Shown: in pieces, positions 38,701 through 49,753 of the stretch
How the letters are laid out: the number at the start of each line of letters is the position of its first letter
Numbering within the stretch: the stretch's first letter is position 1
Source: Paenibacillus agri
GTDB lineage: Bacteria > Bacillota > Bacilli > Paenibacillales > Paenibacillaceae
NCBI RefSeq assembly: GCF_013359945.1
Contig: NZ_JABWCS010000188.1
Location: 1-63,410, forward strand
Length of the DNA stretch: 63,410 nt
Reading direction: 5' to 3'
Notes under the pieces: generated by a model
Databases searched by the model: none
What the model was told of the DNA's origin: nothing
The model's input: only the letters and a program-made list of their open reading frames with translations
Position numbers and translations under genes: made by a program

Positions 38701-39261
38701 TTAGCCGTTGAATTTGGCCATGGTCTGCTCAAACGTATTCTTGAGACTGAACTCGAGCGCATCACAGGTACTCGTAATCGTATCCTGCAGCTTATCCCCG
38801 TCCTTCTTGGCAAAAGTGGACAGTACATAATCCACTATTGCATAACCTGGCTCAGGGCGGGAGATACCCATTCTTACCCGATTAAAGTTCTGGGTTCCTG
38901 TGTGCTGTATGATGGATTTAATTCCGTTATGCCCGCCAGAACTTCCCTGATAACGCAGTCGGACCTTGCCTAGCTCTGTATCCAGGTCATCGTAGACTAC
39001 GATCATATCTTCAAGCTGAACCTTGTAATAATCCATATATGCGCGTACGGCTTCACCGGAAAGGTTCATGAAGGTCATTGGCTTGATCAGTACGGTCTTG
39101 ACGCCGCCGATCACCCCTTCACCGATAATCGATTTGCATTTGTTCTGATTCAAGGAAATTCCATGTCTGGCTGCCAGTTCATCCAGCGCCATGAATCCGA
39201 CATTATGCTTGGTTTTCGCATATTGCGGACCGGGATTTCCGAGTCCAACTATCCATTTCAT
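38701..39261 (-). CDS. pth: peptidyl-tRNA hydrolase
   Basis: Recycles peptidyl-tRNAs released from ribosomes; called spoVC in B. subtilis. The 186-residue product has WIVGLGNPGPQYAKTKHNVGFMALD with the catalytic His near residue 20, KPMTFMNLSGEAV with the substrate Asn, VYDDLDTELGKVRLRYQGSSGGHNGIKSI with the Asp and His-Asn pair. Length is normal. It is followed by fin and mfd on the same strand. Confidence 0.97.
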   Translation of the reverse strand: MKWIVGLGNPGPQYAKTKHNVGFMALDELAARHGISLNQNKCKSIIGEGVIGGVKTVLIKPMTFMNLSGEAVRAYMDYYKVQLEDMIVVYDDLDTELGKVRLRYQGSSGGHNGIKSIIQHTGTQNFNRVRMGISRPEPGYAIVDYVLSTFAKKDGDKLQDTITSTCDALEFSLKNTFEQTMAKFNG

Positions 39262-39290
39262 TGCTGAACGTTCCTTTCTCTTCGGCTCTT

Positions 39291-39321
39291 TTGCGCAAGT
39301 GATTCCTGTTTTTGGTACAAT
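39291..39321 (+). promoter_or_regulatory. probable promoter of the 66-codon gene
   Basis: Extended -10 TGGTACAAT (39313-39321) with a poor, widely spaced -35 candidate TTGCGC (39291-39296, 19-nt spacer). It is 58 bp before the start codon. Confidence 0.45.
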
Positions 39322-39378
39322 GGAAGCATAAGAGCTTCTTGGACCGACATTACACTTTCGAAGACAGGTGATTATTCT

Positions 39379-39579
39379 ATGTTACGCCAGGGCGAGAAAT
39401 TAATGCTTCACCGCCATTTCCAGTATCACATCCAGTATGCTGTGCCTGTCGAGATTTACCTGGACAATGTGCACATAGACATCGGTATACTGACGGCAGT
39501 AGATGAAGGCTTTGTCGAGCTGCAGGGTACGCTGTACAACCGCAATCGCTATACCTTCATCTCCCGTCCCGGGTACTAG
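39379..39579 (+). CDS. small protein of unknown function
   Basis: A 66-residue protein on the plus strand, opposite to its neighbours pth and prs. Evidence that it is real: AGGTGAT 6 nt before the ATG, a promoter-like sequence upstream, and a good terminator after it. It is predicted to be mostly beta-strand (VEIYLDNVHIDIGILTAVDEG, FVELQGTLYNRNRYTFISR) with a His/Gln-rich N-terminal part. Size and pattern recall small Sm/SH3-like barrel proteins such as the DUF2642/YuzF type, but that is a resemblance only. It occupies the place of ctc (ribosomal L25-like) in B. subtilis. Confidence 0.7.
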   Translation: MLRQGEKLMLHRHFQYHIQYAVPVEIYLDNVHIDIGILTAVDEGFVELQGTLYNRNRYTFISRPGY

Positions 39580-39611
39580 AAGCCATACGCTTCTCCCGGC
39601 ATCACGCCGAG

Positions 39612-39658
39612 AAGGGTTACATCTTCCTGATAGGAGAGGTGTAACCCTTTATTTATTA
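39612..39658 (+). terminator. terminator after the 66-codon gene
   Basis: AAGGGTTACA and TGTAACCCTT form a 10-bp stem around an inner TCTTCC/GGAGAG pairing, followed by TATTTATTAT. It separates this gene from the convergent end of prs and may serve both strands. Confidence 0.8.
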
Positions 39659-39683
39659 TACAGTTACTTCTAGTCTATCAATC

Positions 39684-40637
39684 TTATTCAATCTCGAACA
39701 ACTTGCTGATCGACAGCTCCTCGTGCACGCGGATGATGGCTTCGCCCATCAGTGGAGCAACGGATAGCACTTTTAGCTTCGAAGTAGGGTTCTCGCTGCG
39801 GATTGGAATGGTATCCGTCACGATAATCTCCTTGATCGGCGAGTTCTCCAGACGCTCATGCGCAGGTCCGGACAAGACCGGGTGGGTACAGCAAGCGTAT
39901 ACTTCCTTCACGCCGCCTTCCATCAGGGCATTAGCGCCCAGTACAATCGTTCCGGCTGTATCAATGATATCGTCAATCAGAATCGCTGTTTTGCCTTCAA
40001 TGTTACCAATGATGTTCATAACTTCACTGACATTTGGCTCCGGACGACGTTTGTCGATAATGGCCAGCGGAGCATTCAGGAAATCAGCCAGTTTTCTGGC
40101 GCGAACCACACCGCCGTGGTCAGGAGACACAACGACAGGATTCTCGATTTGTTTCGAGCGGAAATACTGGGCCAAAATCGGCACGCCGAGCAAATGATCC
40201 ACCGGAATATCAAAGAAGCCCTGAATCTGCATTGCGTGAAGGTCCATCGTAATGACGCGGTGTGCTCCTGCCTTTTCAATCAGGTTCGCCACCAGCTTGG
40301 CCGTAATCGGATCGCGTGAACGCGCTTTACGGTCCTGACGTGCATACCCGTAGTATGGAATAACAACGTTGATGCTCTTCGCGGAAGCACGCTTGAGTGC
40401 GTCGACCATGACGAGAAGCTCCATCAGGTTGTCATTGACTGGACCACAGGTTGACTGTACTACATATACATGGCAGCCCCGTACGCTTTCCGACAGCTTC
40501 ACCTGAATCTCGCCATCGCTAAAGCTGGTAGTATGCGATTCACCCATCGGAATACCGATATAGTCCGCAATTTGACTGGCCAGCTTGGGATTAGAATTAC
40601 AGGTGAAAATTTTTAGCTTGGAATCACAATAAGTCAT
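39684..40637 (-). CDS. prs: ribose-phosphate pyrophosphokinase
   Basis: Makes PRPP from ribose 5-phosphate and ATP, for nucleotides, NAD, His and Trp. The 317-residue product has [39 protein letters not shown], the ATP-loop [46 protein letters not shown] and the PRPP loop [13 protein letters not shown]. It follows glmU as in B. subtilis and feeds hpt, nadC and purR function in this same window. Confidence 0.98.
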   Translation of the reverse strand: MTYCDSKLKIFTCNSNPKLASQIADYIGIPMGESHTTSFSDGEIQVKLSESVRGCHVYVVQSTCGPVNDNLMELLVMVDALKRASAKSINVVIPYYGYARQDRKARSRDPITAKLVANLIEKAGAHRVITMDLHAMQIQGFFDIPVDHLLGVPILAQYFRSKQIENPVVVSPDHGGVVRARKLADFLNAPLAIIDKRRPEPNVSEVMNIIGNIEGKTAILIDDIIDTAGTIVLGANALMEGGVKEVYACCTHPVLSGPAHERLENSPIKEIIVTDTIPIRSENPTSKLKVLSVAPLMGEAIIRVHEELSISKLFEIE

Positions 40638-40724
40638 AAAATATAAACCCTCCGTGACGGAATTTAGCTTTCCAAAGGCGCCGGAGCGGAGATGTTCAGT
40701 CCGTCCGGCGGTTACAGCAGGACT

Positions 40725-42125
40725 TTACGATGGACTAGATTGGTCTTTCTTAGCTTTCGCACGGGCGCGGATCTTGACCGCATAGCCCTCTTTGTTCTCC
40801 TGCCGCACTCTGGCAATGGCAAGATCATGATCCGGAACGGAACGGGTAATGGTTGAGCCCGCAACAACATAGGCCCCTTTGCCCACGTTAACGGGAGCAA
40901 TAAGATTCACATTGCTGCCGATAAAGGCATCATCGCCAATCTCTGTCTTGGCTTTATTATAACCATCATAGTTGACGGTGATTGCACCGCAGCCCACATT
41001 TACATTGGAGCCGACTGATGCATCACCAATGTAACTAAGGTGCGATACCTTGGAACCGTCGCCGATCGTGGCATTCTTGATTTCTACGAAATCGCCGACT
41101 TTGACTTCCTCACCGAGTACAGCACCAGGACGTAAATACGCAAAAGGCCCAACGGTGGTCCGTGCGCCAACTTCTGCCTGATTCAATACGGATTGCTTGA
41201 TCTCGGCTCCGTCAAGCACACGGGAATCCTCGATTTCTGTTGAAGGACCGATCACGCAGTTCTCTCCGATATCGGTTGAGCCCTTCAGGATTGTCCCCGG
41301 ATACAGAACAGTATCAGCACCAATGACTACGTCCGCTCCAATATAAGTTGAGGCAGGATCGATAATGGTTACTCCATTAAGCATATGGTAACGGTTGATA
41401 CGGCTACGCATATGGCCTTCAGCCTCTGACAGTGCCAATCGGTCATTCACACCAATAGACTCCGCGGCATCCTTTGTCTGGTAACCCAGTACAACCTCGC
41501 CCGAAGCCCGCAGTATACCGATTACATCGGTCAAGTAATACTCCTGCTGATTATTGCTGTTCGTAACCTTCTCCAGAGCAGCAAACAATTTAGCATTATC
41601 AAAACAATAAGTGCCTGTATTAATCTCCTGTACAGCAGCTTCTTCGGCGGTGCAATCCTTCTGCTCGACAATCTTCTGTACTCCGCCGTCTTCCCCGCGG
41701 ATAATGCGTCCGTATCCTGTTGGATCATCCATAACGGCACTTAACACGGTTGCTGCCGCCTGGTTCTCTTCATGCAGCGTCATCAGCCCGTTAAGCGTCT
41801 CAGTTGTAACCAGTGGGGTGTCCCCGCAGATCACAATTGTTGTTCCTTCCTCGCCGCCCAGCAAATCCTTGGCCTGTTTCACGGCATGGCCGGTTCCGAG
41901 CTGCTGTTCCTGCAGCACATATTCCGCCTTGTCGCCCAAATAAGCCTGAACCGCTTCCGCGCCGTGTCCGACGATGACAATACTCCGCTGGCATCCGGTC
42001 GCTTTTACTGTATCAAGCACGTGCCCAACCATCGGCTTTCCGCAAACGGGGTGCAGCACCTTGTATAATTTAGATTTCATCCGCTTGCCCTGGCCTGCGG
42101 CAAGTACTACAGCCATTCTTTTCAA
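40725..42125 (-). CDS. glmU: bifunctional UDP-N-acetylglucosamine pyrophosphorylase / GlcN-1-P acetyltransferase
   Basis: Makes UDP-GlcNAc for peptidoglycan and teichoic acids. About 466 residues: uridyltransferase domain (1-230) with [26 protein letters not shown] loop, [11 protein letters not shown] and [10 protein letters not shown]; then a left-handed beta-helix of hexapeptide repeats (about 250-450) with [24 protein letters not shown] and [11 protein letters not shown]. Start: AGGAGG abuts a TTG at 42134, while the TTG at 42125 is 9 nt away and gives [12 protein letters not shown] chose 42125. Symbol gcaD in B. subtilis. Confidence 0.97.
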   Translation of the reverse strand: MKRMAVVLAAGQGKRMKSKLYKVLHPVCGKPMVGHVLDTVKATGCQRSIVIVGHGAEAVQAYLGDKAEYVLQEQQLGTGHAVKQAKDLLGGEEGTTIVICGDTPLVTTETLNGLMTLHEENQAAATVLSAVMDDPTGYGRIIRGEDGGVQKIVEQKDCTAEEAAVQEINTGTYCFDNAKLFAALEKVTNSNNQQEYYLTDVIGILRASGEVVLGYQTKDAAESIGVNDRLALSEAEGHMRSRINRYHMLNGVTIIDPASTYIGADVVIGADTVLYPGTILKGSTDIGENCVIGPSTEIEDSRVLDGAEIKQSVLNQAEVGARTTVGPFAYLRPGAVLGEEVKVGDFVEIKNATIGDGSKVSHLSYIGDASVGSNVNVGCGAITVNYDGYNKAKTEIGDDAFIGSNVNLIAPVNVGKGAYVVAGSTITRSVPDHDLAIARVRQENKEGYAVKIRARAKAKKDQSSPS

Positions 42126-42177
42126 GAATGCCAACCTCCTACTCTTGAACTCACTACTGAATATATCTCATTCCGGG

Positions 42178-42213
42178 CAAAAAGAAAAGAGAACCATGTA
42201 GGCATGGTTCCCT
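42178..42213 (-). terminator. spoVG terminator
   Basis: Minus strand: GGGAACCATG(CCTA)CATGGTTCTC followed by TTTTCTTTTTG. It ends the spoVG transcript before glmU. The remaining 42214-42408 holds nothing recognised. Confidence 0.85.
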
Positions 42214-42408
42214 TTTCTCCGAACCCCAATGAGAAAGACCGTTCATGCTGGACCTTAAATGATGTATAGAAAACCATCAGTAAAGGCGGCCCATTTTGCA
42301 ATATCAGGAAGTCACTTCAAAGGGATGCTCATACTTTCTGATATTATAAATAACGGCATGGCCTGGCACCGCCCCGAAGGGCAGCTGTCAGCGAGTAGAA
42401 AGCGCATC

Positions 42409-42720
<312 letters not shown>

Positions 42721-42735
42721 TCAGAGACTTGGTGT

Positions 42736-42763
42736 ATAATTCCACACAGCAATGCGAAATCCT
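42736..42763 (-). promoter_or_regulatory. sigma-H promoter of spoVG
   Basis: Minus strand: AGGATTT (42757-42763), 11 nt, then GTGGAATTA with GAAT at 42739-42742. This matches the sigma-H pattern AGGAWWT-N11/12-RnnGAAT, as known for spoVG of B. subtilis. Confidence 0.8.
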
Positions 42764-42820
42764 TCTTTTTCATACCAAAAAATGACTGTTTAAGAAGAAT
42801 ATTTTTGAACATCCATTGTT

Positions 42821-42870
42821 TTCGACACATTTCGGGCGGTTTACTGTTTATTCCTCATAATTTCGACAAA
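42821..42870 (-). promoter_or_regulatory. 0A-box-like sites upstream of spoVG
   Basis: TTTGTCGAAA (42861-42870) contains a perfect Spo0A box on the minus strand; a weaker TGTGTCGAA lies at about 42821-42829. They are 60-110 bp upstream of the sigma-H promoter and downstream of the purR terminator. Confidence 0.5.
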
Positions 42871-42883
42871 TTACTCCGTATTT

Positions 42884-42923
42884 GAAAAAATACGCGGACC
42901 TGGCATTGCAGCCGACCCGCGTA
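42884..42923 (-). terminator. purR terminator
   Basis: Minus strand: TACGCGGGTC... and ...GGTCCGCGTA form a stem with inner GGCTGCAATGCC, followed by TTTTTTC. Confidence 0.88.
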
Positions 42924-42941
42924 TCTCAATTCACATTTCCG

Positions 42942-43766
42942 TCAAAAAAAGTAATTTCCCGGATGTGCGGAAATTTTCCGTTCCTTGGCGTCCACTTCGC
43001 TTAGCTTCACCAGCGACACATACTCGTGCAGCAGCCGCTCTTCTGATTCTACCGCGCCTGATTCCACCAGCACACCAACACCCGCCACTTCAGCGTTGAA
43101 CTCGCCGAGCAGATCCACCATTCCGCGAATGGTTCCTCCTGCTTTCATGAAGTCATCCACAATCAGAACCCTGGATTTCTCCTTCAAGGCCCGTCTGGAT
43201 AGCGACATTGTGTGGATACTCTTATGCGATCCGGACACATAATTAATGCTCACCGCCGAACCTTCCGTCACCTGATGGTCACGACGCACAATTACGACTG
43301 GCAATCCCAGCTGGGCTGCCGTGGCATAAGCCAGAGGGATCCCCTTGGTCTCTACCGTCATAACTACATCGATGTCCTGATTGCTGTAAGCAGTAGCAAT
43401 GATCTTGCCAGCCTGCTCCATCAAGGAAGGGAGTCCAAGCAGATCAGACATGTACAAATATCCGCCCGGAAGAATGCGATCACTATGTTCGAGCTGCTCG
43501 CACAGACGCTTGGCAAACTCTAGCGCCATTTCCTTTGGAATCATCGGAATATAGCGCACTCCGCCCGCTGCACCAGCCAGGGTCTGAAGCTCGCCCATGC
43601 CTTCACCTTCAAATACCTCTTTTATAATAGCCAGATCTTCACTCACGGATGACTTCGCCGCACCGTAACGCTCCGCAAAAATGGACAGCGGCAGCAGATC
43701 ATGCGGCTTCTCCAGCAAAAATTGGGTCATGTCAACCAAACGCTGACTTCGTTTTAGTTTCTTCAC
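42942..43766 (-). CDS. purR: purine operon repressor PurR
   Basis: PRPP-responsive repressor of purine genes. The 274-residue product has an N-terminal winged HTH (LKRSQRLVDMTQFLLEKPHD, YGAAKSSVSEDLAIIKEVFE) and a C-terminal phosphoribosyltransferase-like domain with the PRPP loop VLIVDDFMKAGGTIRGM near residue 200. Start is GTG at 43766 with GAGGAG 6 nt upstream (VKKLKRSQR); the longer open frame has no ribosome binding site. It follows ispE and is followed by a terminator, leaving no room for yabJ. Confidence 0.96.
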   Translation of the reverse strand: MKKLKRSQRLVDMTQFLLEKPHDLLPLSIFAERYGAAKSSVSEDLAIIKEVFEGEGMGELQTLAGAAGGVRYIPMIPKEMALEFAKRLCEQLEHSDRILPGGYLYMSDLLGLPSLMEQAGKIIATAYSNQDIDVVMTVETKGIPLAYATAAQLGLPVVIVRRDHQVTEGSAVSINYVSGSHKSIHTMSLSRRALKEKSRVLIVDDFMKAGGTIRGMVDLLGEFNAEVAGVGVLVESGAVESEERLLHEYVSLVKLSEVDAKERKISAHPGNYFF

Positions 43767-43841
43767 AGAATACTCCTCGCCAAAACCGAATATTATAGAA
43801 AAATATATCACTTTTGTACGGGTTTATACAAGAGAAGCCTG

Positions 43842-44696
43842 CTATGTCAGCGACCGTACTGCATATACTTCCTTACAAAATCCGCGCAGTCCATTATAGA
43901 TCCGCGCTACTTTAGATTGCTTGGACACCAGTCCGAACACGGTTGGCCCGCTGCCTGACATCAGCACACCGTCGGCCCCCAGCTTGATCATCGCATCCTT
44001 GAGCTGCTGCACCTCCGGGTGCAGCTTCAGCGTCACGTCCTCCAGGACGTTGCCTAGCTTGCTGCACACGCCGTGAAAATCTCCAGCCTCAATCGCCGCG
44101 CGCATTTCGCTAGCGGATGGATGTGCGGCGATATTCCCGGCACGCACGCGGCCGTACACCTCAGCCGTCGATACATTGATCGGCGGCTTCGCCAGCACCA
44201 CCCAGCACTGCGGGGGACTTGCAATCGGCGTCAGCTGCTCCCCACGGCCCGTCGCAAGGGCTGTGCCGCCCGTCACGCAGAAAGGCACGTCCGAGCCCAG
44301 CTCGGCGCCGAGCTCTTGCAGCTCCTGCGCCGGGATCCCAAGGCGCCAGAGCCGGTTAAGGCCGCGCAGCGTAGCTGCGGCATCACTGCTGCCGCCGGCG
44401 AGCCCGGCAGCGACTGGAATTCTTTTATCCAGATGGATATGTACACCGCTCCGCACATTGTAGCGGTCTTTAATCAGCCTTGCTGCCTGAAAGGCCAAAT
44501 TCTTCTCATCCAGGGGGATGTACCCCGCCTGGCTGGATATTATAATCGAATCCCTCGGCGTCTCTGATAGCTCCAAACGGTCTGCCAGATCCACCATCGT
44601 CATTATCATTTCCACCTCATGAAAACCGTCAGCGCGCTTATGCAATACGTCCAGCATCAAATTGATTTTGGCCGGCGCTTTTTCGTACATTTTCAA
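43842..44696 (-). CDS. ispE: 4-diphosphocytidyl-2-C-methyl-D-erythritol kinase
   Basis: GHMP kinase of the non-mevalonate isoprenoid pathway. The product has [22 protein letters not shown], the ATP loop [20 protein letters not shown] near residue 95 and [17 protein letters not shown] near residue 245. Start is uncertain: a TTG at 44696 is 9 nt after AGGTGG and gives [13 protein letters not shown] (284 residues); the GTG at 44705 touches that site and the ATG at 44690 is farther. The middle part (about 44050-44420) is notably GC-rich compared with its ends. Confidence 0.96.
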   Translation of the reverse strand: MKMYEKAPAKINLMLDVLHKRADGFHEVEMIMTMVDLADRLELSETPRDSIIISSQAGYIPLDEKNLAFQAARLIKDRYNVRSGVHIHLDKRIPVAAGLAGGSSDAAATLRGLNRLWRLGIPAQELQELGAELGSDVPFCVTGGTALATGRGEQLTPIASPPQCWVVLAKPPINVSTAEVYGRVRAGNIAAHPSASEMRAAIEAGDFHGVCSKLGNVLEDVTLKLHPEVQQLKDAMIKLGADGVLMSGSGPTVFGLVSKQSKVARIYNGLRGFCKEVYAVRSLT

Positions 44697-44800
44697 GGCG
44701 TTCACCCACCTTCAGCTTTTCCCCTAAAAACAACTTAACATATTATATGAGAAACTGGTATCGAAGTCCATTCTTCAAATGTAATGGGCCTCAAGACAGC

Positions 44801-44831
44801 ACAAAAGACGCCCCATTGTGGCAGCGTCCTC
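44801..44831 (-). terminator. sspF terminator
   Basis: Minus strand: GACGCTGCC and GGGGCGTC pair around CACAAT and are followed by TTTTG. Confidence 0.75.
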
Positions 44832-44854
44832 TCCTGGTTCATACACCCTAAGCC

Positions 44855-45034
44855 TCAATCCGATCTGCGTGCAGCCTGCTCAGCGAGCTGAATGGCCCGC
44901 TTGACCATATTCCCGGCATCCTTCGCTCTGATTCCGCCCCAGCCTTCACGCTCCACAGTATCATAGAAGCCCAGTTCCTTGGCCAGCTCGGTCTTCAGTT
45001 CCTCCGACATCGTGCTACGTCTTCTTCGGCTCAC
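44855..45034 (-). CDS. sspF: small acid-soluble spore protein, alpha/beta type (SspF)
   Basis: A 59-residue DNA-binding protein of the forespore that protects spore DNA. Reading from GTG at 45034: [20 protein letters not shown], then [20 protein letters not shown], then [19 protein letters not shown]. These are the two conserved SASP segments, [10 protein letters not shown] and the [17 protein letters not shown] helix, and the order veg-sspF-ispE is that of B. subtilis. GGGAGG lies 8-9 nt upstream. In B. subtilis it is transcribed by sigma-G. It is short enough to be missed by length-filtered gene finding. Confidence 0.95.
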   Translation of the reverse strand: MSRRRRSTMSEELKTELAKELGFYDTVEREGWGGIRAKDAGNMVKRAIQLAEQAARRSD

Positions 45035-45119
45035 TTAAGGTTCCTCCCTTAATGCATATTTGATGATGAGCAACTTGCCTTACTAGTATGCTTGCCAGCG
45101 GAAGAGATCATTCATCCAA

Positions 45120-45151
45120 CAAAAAACAGCCCCCCAAAAGGAGGCTGCCCA
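45120..45151 (-). terminator. veg terminator
   Basis: Minus strand: GGCAGCCTCC(TTTT)GGGGGGCTG followed by TTTTTTG, 10 bp after the veg stop. Confidence 0.88.
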
Positions 45152-45158
45152 TGAATCG

Positions 45159-45434
45159 TTAAGATTTAATATACATGATCCGCATCTGCCCGTCATCTTC
45201 ACACACTGTGATTTCCACAGATTCGGTAAGTATATCGGCATAGCTGTAGGAGACTCGTTTGAACGTTTGCTGCTCCTGATCTAGTTTGACAATAAAAACA
45301 GAAGGGTACGTTTCTTCCAGGACACCGGTGCGTTCGACGGTTTTACGGCGACCACCATTTGCACGTAGCGTAATCTTATGACCGACGTGAGCTTCGAGAC
45401 TGCGTTTGATTTCCAACAGCGCGTTATTAGCCAT
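45159..45434 (-). CDS. veg: Veg protein, biofilm-related stimulator
   Basis: A 91-residue DUF1021 protein; in B. subtilis Veg promotes biofilm formation by counteracting the SinR repressor. It is a small all-beta domain: [63 protein letters not shown]. Start at 45434 ([10 protein letters not shown]), about 10 nt after AAGAGGTGG. Its promoter matches consensus, so it should be one of the most strongly expressed genes here. Confidence 0.96.
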   Translation of the reverse strand: MANNALLEIKRSLEAHVGHKITLRANGGRRKTVERTGVLEETYPSVFIVKLDQEQQTFKRVSYSYADILTESVEITVCEDDGQMRIMYIKS

Positions 45435-45462
45435 TGCCTGACGACCACCTCTTTCCTTGTCC

Positions 45463-45491
45463 ATTATACATCATTTTACAGTCCTTGTCAA
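45463..45491 (-). promoter_or_regulatory. consensus sigma-A promoter of veg
   Basis: Minus strand: TTGACA (45486-45491), 17-nt spacer, TATAAT (45463-45468), with an A/T-rich upstream region (45492-45520). The veg promoter is also a strong sigma-A promoter in B. subtilis. Confidence 0.93.
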
Positions 45492-45679
45492 AGTAAATAA
45501 ATAATTATAAATTATGCCAAAAGGGATGTCAATGGATTTTTTCCAGAGGAAAGATCGGCTGTAATAATTACCTTGTTATCGGTAATAGCTGTTCATCTGA
45601 ATCGATTGAGCTTGAATTGTCCTTATGAGGAGTGTGTCCTGTTCCCGCCAGATTATGAGCGAATGACCCTTTTTTCCAG

Positions 45680-45712
45680 AAAAAGAAAGAACCGGGCTTC
45701 CGCCCGGCTCTG
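45680..45712 (-). terminator. yabG terminator
   Basis: Minus strand: GAGCCGGGCG(GAA)GCCCGGTTC followed by TTTCTTTTTC. The rest of the 45492-45768 interval shows no gene. Confidence 0.9.
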
Positions 45713-45768
45713 ATAATTTATATAGCCGTGAGACGGCTCCCTCTTTCTCTAAGACACGTAAACGCGTG

Positions 45769-46668
45769 TTAAACGACTGAAGGGGTAACCTTCAGCGCAG
45801 AGAGGTTCTGCAAGCGTGGCATCCCCACCCGGAAGCTGCCGCGTGTCTCAATGCCCCCCACACCCTGATTGCCGCTGATGGTATTGTTAAGCACATCGTT
45901 CAGGTTAACCGTATCCCGGACGGAGGTGAATGACGCTTTGGCGGCCACATAGACAGGGTCCAGGGCGTGAATCAGAATCCGTCCCGGCGAGCTGGCAAAG
46001 TTAGCGCCTGCGCCCAGCAGTGCCTCAAAATGCGATTGGCAAGCACCCGCAATAATGGTGAGCGAGTCAAAATTCCGCTCATACTCTCGGGCGACCCGAA
46101 CCGCGGACACAAAATTCTGCGAATTTTTGTAGCTGTTCAGGCTGTAGAGATCATAAGTATGCTGCTGCCTTAACACCCCGTCATGACCGGTAATCACCAC
46201 TATATCCGGACGGACACGGGGCAGTAGCCGGTGTAGCGTATCCGCCATGGAAGCCTCATGAACATGGTGACCCTCCGCAGGAATCCGCAATTGCTCATAC
46301 AAGCTAAGGCTTTTATTCAAATAGGACGCATCCCCGTCCAAATGCAGCACTTTGCCTGGCACTTCAAAATAAGCCGCTTCTGCAGAGGATTGATTCCACA
46401 GCCCGCCCGTACTGTTACCGCTGCGCTGTGTCTGGTCCTGACGGTCCTTGTGCAGCTGTGTCAACGATTCCTTTGCCTTTATCTGCGCTCGCTGCCCCAG
46501 CTCTGTGATCCGGGTAGGAGGCACCTGTACCAAGTCGTCCAGGGGGGAATCCGCCAGCAGACGGAATTCTGTCCCCTTGATAACGGCTCCGGTCTGTACG
46601 ATGCGCTCTACTCGAAAAGTCACGTCACCGCCATAAGATTTGCGAACGACCAAGTCTCCTGAATTCAT
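45769..46668 (-). CDS. yabG: sporulation-specific protease YabG
   Basis: Spore-coat protease made in the mother cell, which trims coat proteins during assembly. The 299-residue product begins with a beta-barrel region (GDLVVRKSYGGDVTFRVERI) and has a C-terminal catalytic part with LHLDGDASYLNKSLSLYEQL, PDIVVITGHDG and IIAGACQSHFEALLGAGANFASSPGRI, containing conserved His and Cys. Start at 46668 (MNSGDLVVR) with AAAGGTGG upstream; the longer frame lacks a site. Between veg and rsmA as in B. subtilis. Confidence 0.95.
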   Translation of the reverse strand: MNSGDLVVRKSYGGDVTFRVERIVQTGAVIKGTEFRLLADSPLDDLVQVPPTRITELGQRAQIKAKESLTQLHKDRQDQTQRSGNSTGGLWNQSSAEAAYFEVPGKVLHLDGDASYLNKSLSLYEQLRIPAEGHHVHEASMADTLHRLLPRVRPDIVVITGHDGVLRQQHTYDLYSLNSYKNSQNFVSAVRVAREYERNFDSLTIIAGACQSHFEALLGAGANFASSPGRILIHALDPVYVAAKASFTSVRDTVNLNDVLNNTISGNQGVGGIETRGSFRVGMPRLQNLSALKVTPSVV

Positions 46669-46780
46669 CAAAACACCACCTTTACCCCATCGTATGGGCA
46701 AAGGCCGCGGTTGGTTCATATTCCAGCGTGATTTTAAAATATCTGCCTCCAGTTAAGGCTGGGAGACGTTTCTGCTTAAC

Positions 46781-48213
<1,433 letters not shown>

Positions 48214-48238
48214 AGTGTTGACTCCTTCTCGTAAACGC

Positions 48239-48271
48239 AAAAAGAAGAGGATTCGCTCCCCTTCTTTTTGG
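48239..48271 (-). terminator. yabE terminator
   Basis: Minus strand: AAAAAGAAGGGG and CCTCTTCTTTTT pair over 12 bp with one G-U, around AGCGAAT; the T run is part of the stem. The 48272-48386 interval contains nothing else recognised. Confidence 0.65.
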
Positions 48272-48386
48272 CTAAAGAATGTATAAGTGATGAGCGGTAG
48301 CTCTGCGATCATTTCATGAGCACATGTTATTCTTAACTGCTACCCTCACTATAGCTGATTCAACCTAATTTTGCAAAAGCCAGGGC

Positions 48387-49550
48387 TTAGTTAAGCTCCG
48401 GTTTTACAGGTCCAATCACATACACCGTACGCGACTTGCGTCCGAAGTTACGTGCATGGTTCAACGAATCGTAGTAGACATCCACCTTATTGCCTTTGAT
48501 AGCACCACCAGTATCTTCTGCACGGCGGAAGCCCAGGCCTTCGATATATACCCACCAGCCGATAGGAATCACATTAGGGTCCACTGCAATCGTACGTCCT
48601 TCCGTTACGCGTGTGCCGGAGGCGGTACGAGTTCCAATGCCCGGTTCTTCTGAAGAATAAGCAGTCATCGAGACGTTCTTGATTAATTTCTTGTATTCAA
48701 AATTGACGCCCGATTTAGTGGCGACATTGCTGCTCTTGGCACTGGTTTTTGTTGAATTGGTAGCGTTAGCTGTTTTGGAAGTTGTTGTTTGGGCCACTGT
48801 AACAGGTTTAGGGAGAGGCTTTGTGCCAACGGCGATAATCTTGTCTTTGGTCACCGTCTGTACTTCTTTCCCGACCATACGCATGGAAGCCAGTTCACCG
48901 TCTTGATAAATCTTTTCGATGTGCTGGATCATGACGCCTGGTGCGCCCGCCTGTGCCACTCTAACTGTTCCCTTAGTAAGGGAGGGGTCTGCCGTCTTGA
49001 TGACTCGATATGGCAAGTTCGTTGTCCGTTGTACAGTTTGTTTGTTAATGCGGACAATCTTGATATCCATATTGGCAGAGATAGTGGTATCTAGCGAAGG
49101 GAAAATCTTATCATGGCCTTCGAGGGCAATACCCAGCTTCTTGATGGCCTGACCGATTGTTTTCTCGGTCGTATAAAAAATCTTTTTTGCACCATCCGCA
49201 GTAAGACTGAATGGCTGCGCACGGTTAATCACGACACGGTCGCCGTCTTTTATTTCATCACTAAGGCCTATAGATAGTTGATCATGCGGCTGCAGCGAAA
49301 TTTGCTCTTTTGCTAGTGCATCACTGAGAATCGCTTCACGCGTTTCCAGAGACTGCGTTTTCCCGTCAATTACTAAAGTGATCTGCTTGCTGCTTTGACC
49401 GTGCACGTACAGCAGAATGATCAGCGTGATCAAAATCGATAACACGCCGGCAAGTGAAAGTACGCGAAAGTTCACTTGTTCCCACCGTAAAGCGTAAGAC
49501 CTGCTGGATGATTGCGAATCATGGGATACTTCTGGTTGGAATACGCCCAT
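48387..49550 (-). CDS. yabE: cell-wall protein with DUF348, G5 and 3D domains (YabE)
   Basis: Extracellular, membrane-anchored protein related to Rpf/Sps muralytic enzymes. The 387-residue product has a transmembrane anchor (about residues 30-50), two ubiquitin-like DUF348 repeats (SKQITLVIDGKTQSLETRE and KKIFYTTEKTIGQAIKKLG), a G5 domain (about 185-255), a Ser/Thr/Lys-rich linker, and a C-terminal 3D domain with three Asp: TIAVDPNVIPIGWWVYI, AEDTGGAIKG, KVDVYYDS. Start at 49550, 9 nt after AAGGAGG. Controlled by a c-di-AMP riboswitch. Confidence 0.95.
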   Translation of the reverse strand: MGVFQPEVSHDSQSSSRSYALRWEQVNFRVLSLAGVLSILITLIILLYVHGQSSKQITLVIDGKTQSLETREAILSDALAKEQISLQPHDQLSIGLSDEIKDGDRVVINRAQPFSLTADGAKKIFYTTEKTIGQAIKKLGIALEGHDKIFPSLDTTISANMDIKIVRINKQTVQRTTNLPYRVIKTADPSLTKGTVRVAQAGAPGVMIQHIEKIYQDGELASMRMVGKEVQTVTKDKIIAVGTKPLPKPVTVAQTTTSKTANATNSTKTSAKSSNVATKSGVNFEYKKLIKNVSMTAYSSEEPGIGTRTASGTRVTEGRTIAVDPNVIPIGWWVYIEGLGFRRAEDTGGAIKGNKVDVYYDSLNHARNFGRKSRTVYVIGPVKPELN

Positions 49551-49753
49551 TCTCTCCATCCTCCTTACATAGCCCCGTCGTCAGCTGTATACCAAGATGA
49601 CTGTTATCATTCGGACGAAACTATTCGAGATTGTCACAGGACACGCTATTTGCAATACCTTTGCGTCTCCTGCTCATGGATCGCCTGCCCGGCATAGTGC
49701 TCCCCCCACATCTGTTATATAACAGTATGCAGGGTACATGCGCAATATTCAAA

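Noticed and set aside
45435..45768. Additional small gene between veg and yabG
   Set aside because: Only the veg promoter with its A/T-rich upstream region and the yabG terminator could be supported; no frame with a ribosome binding site.
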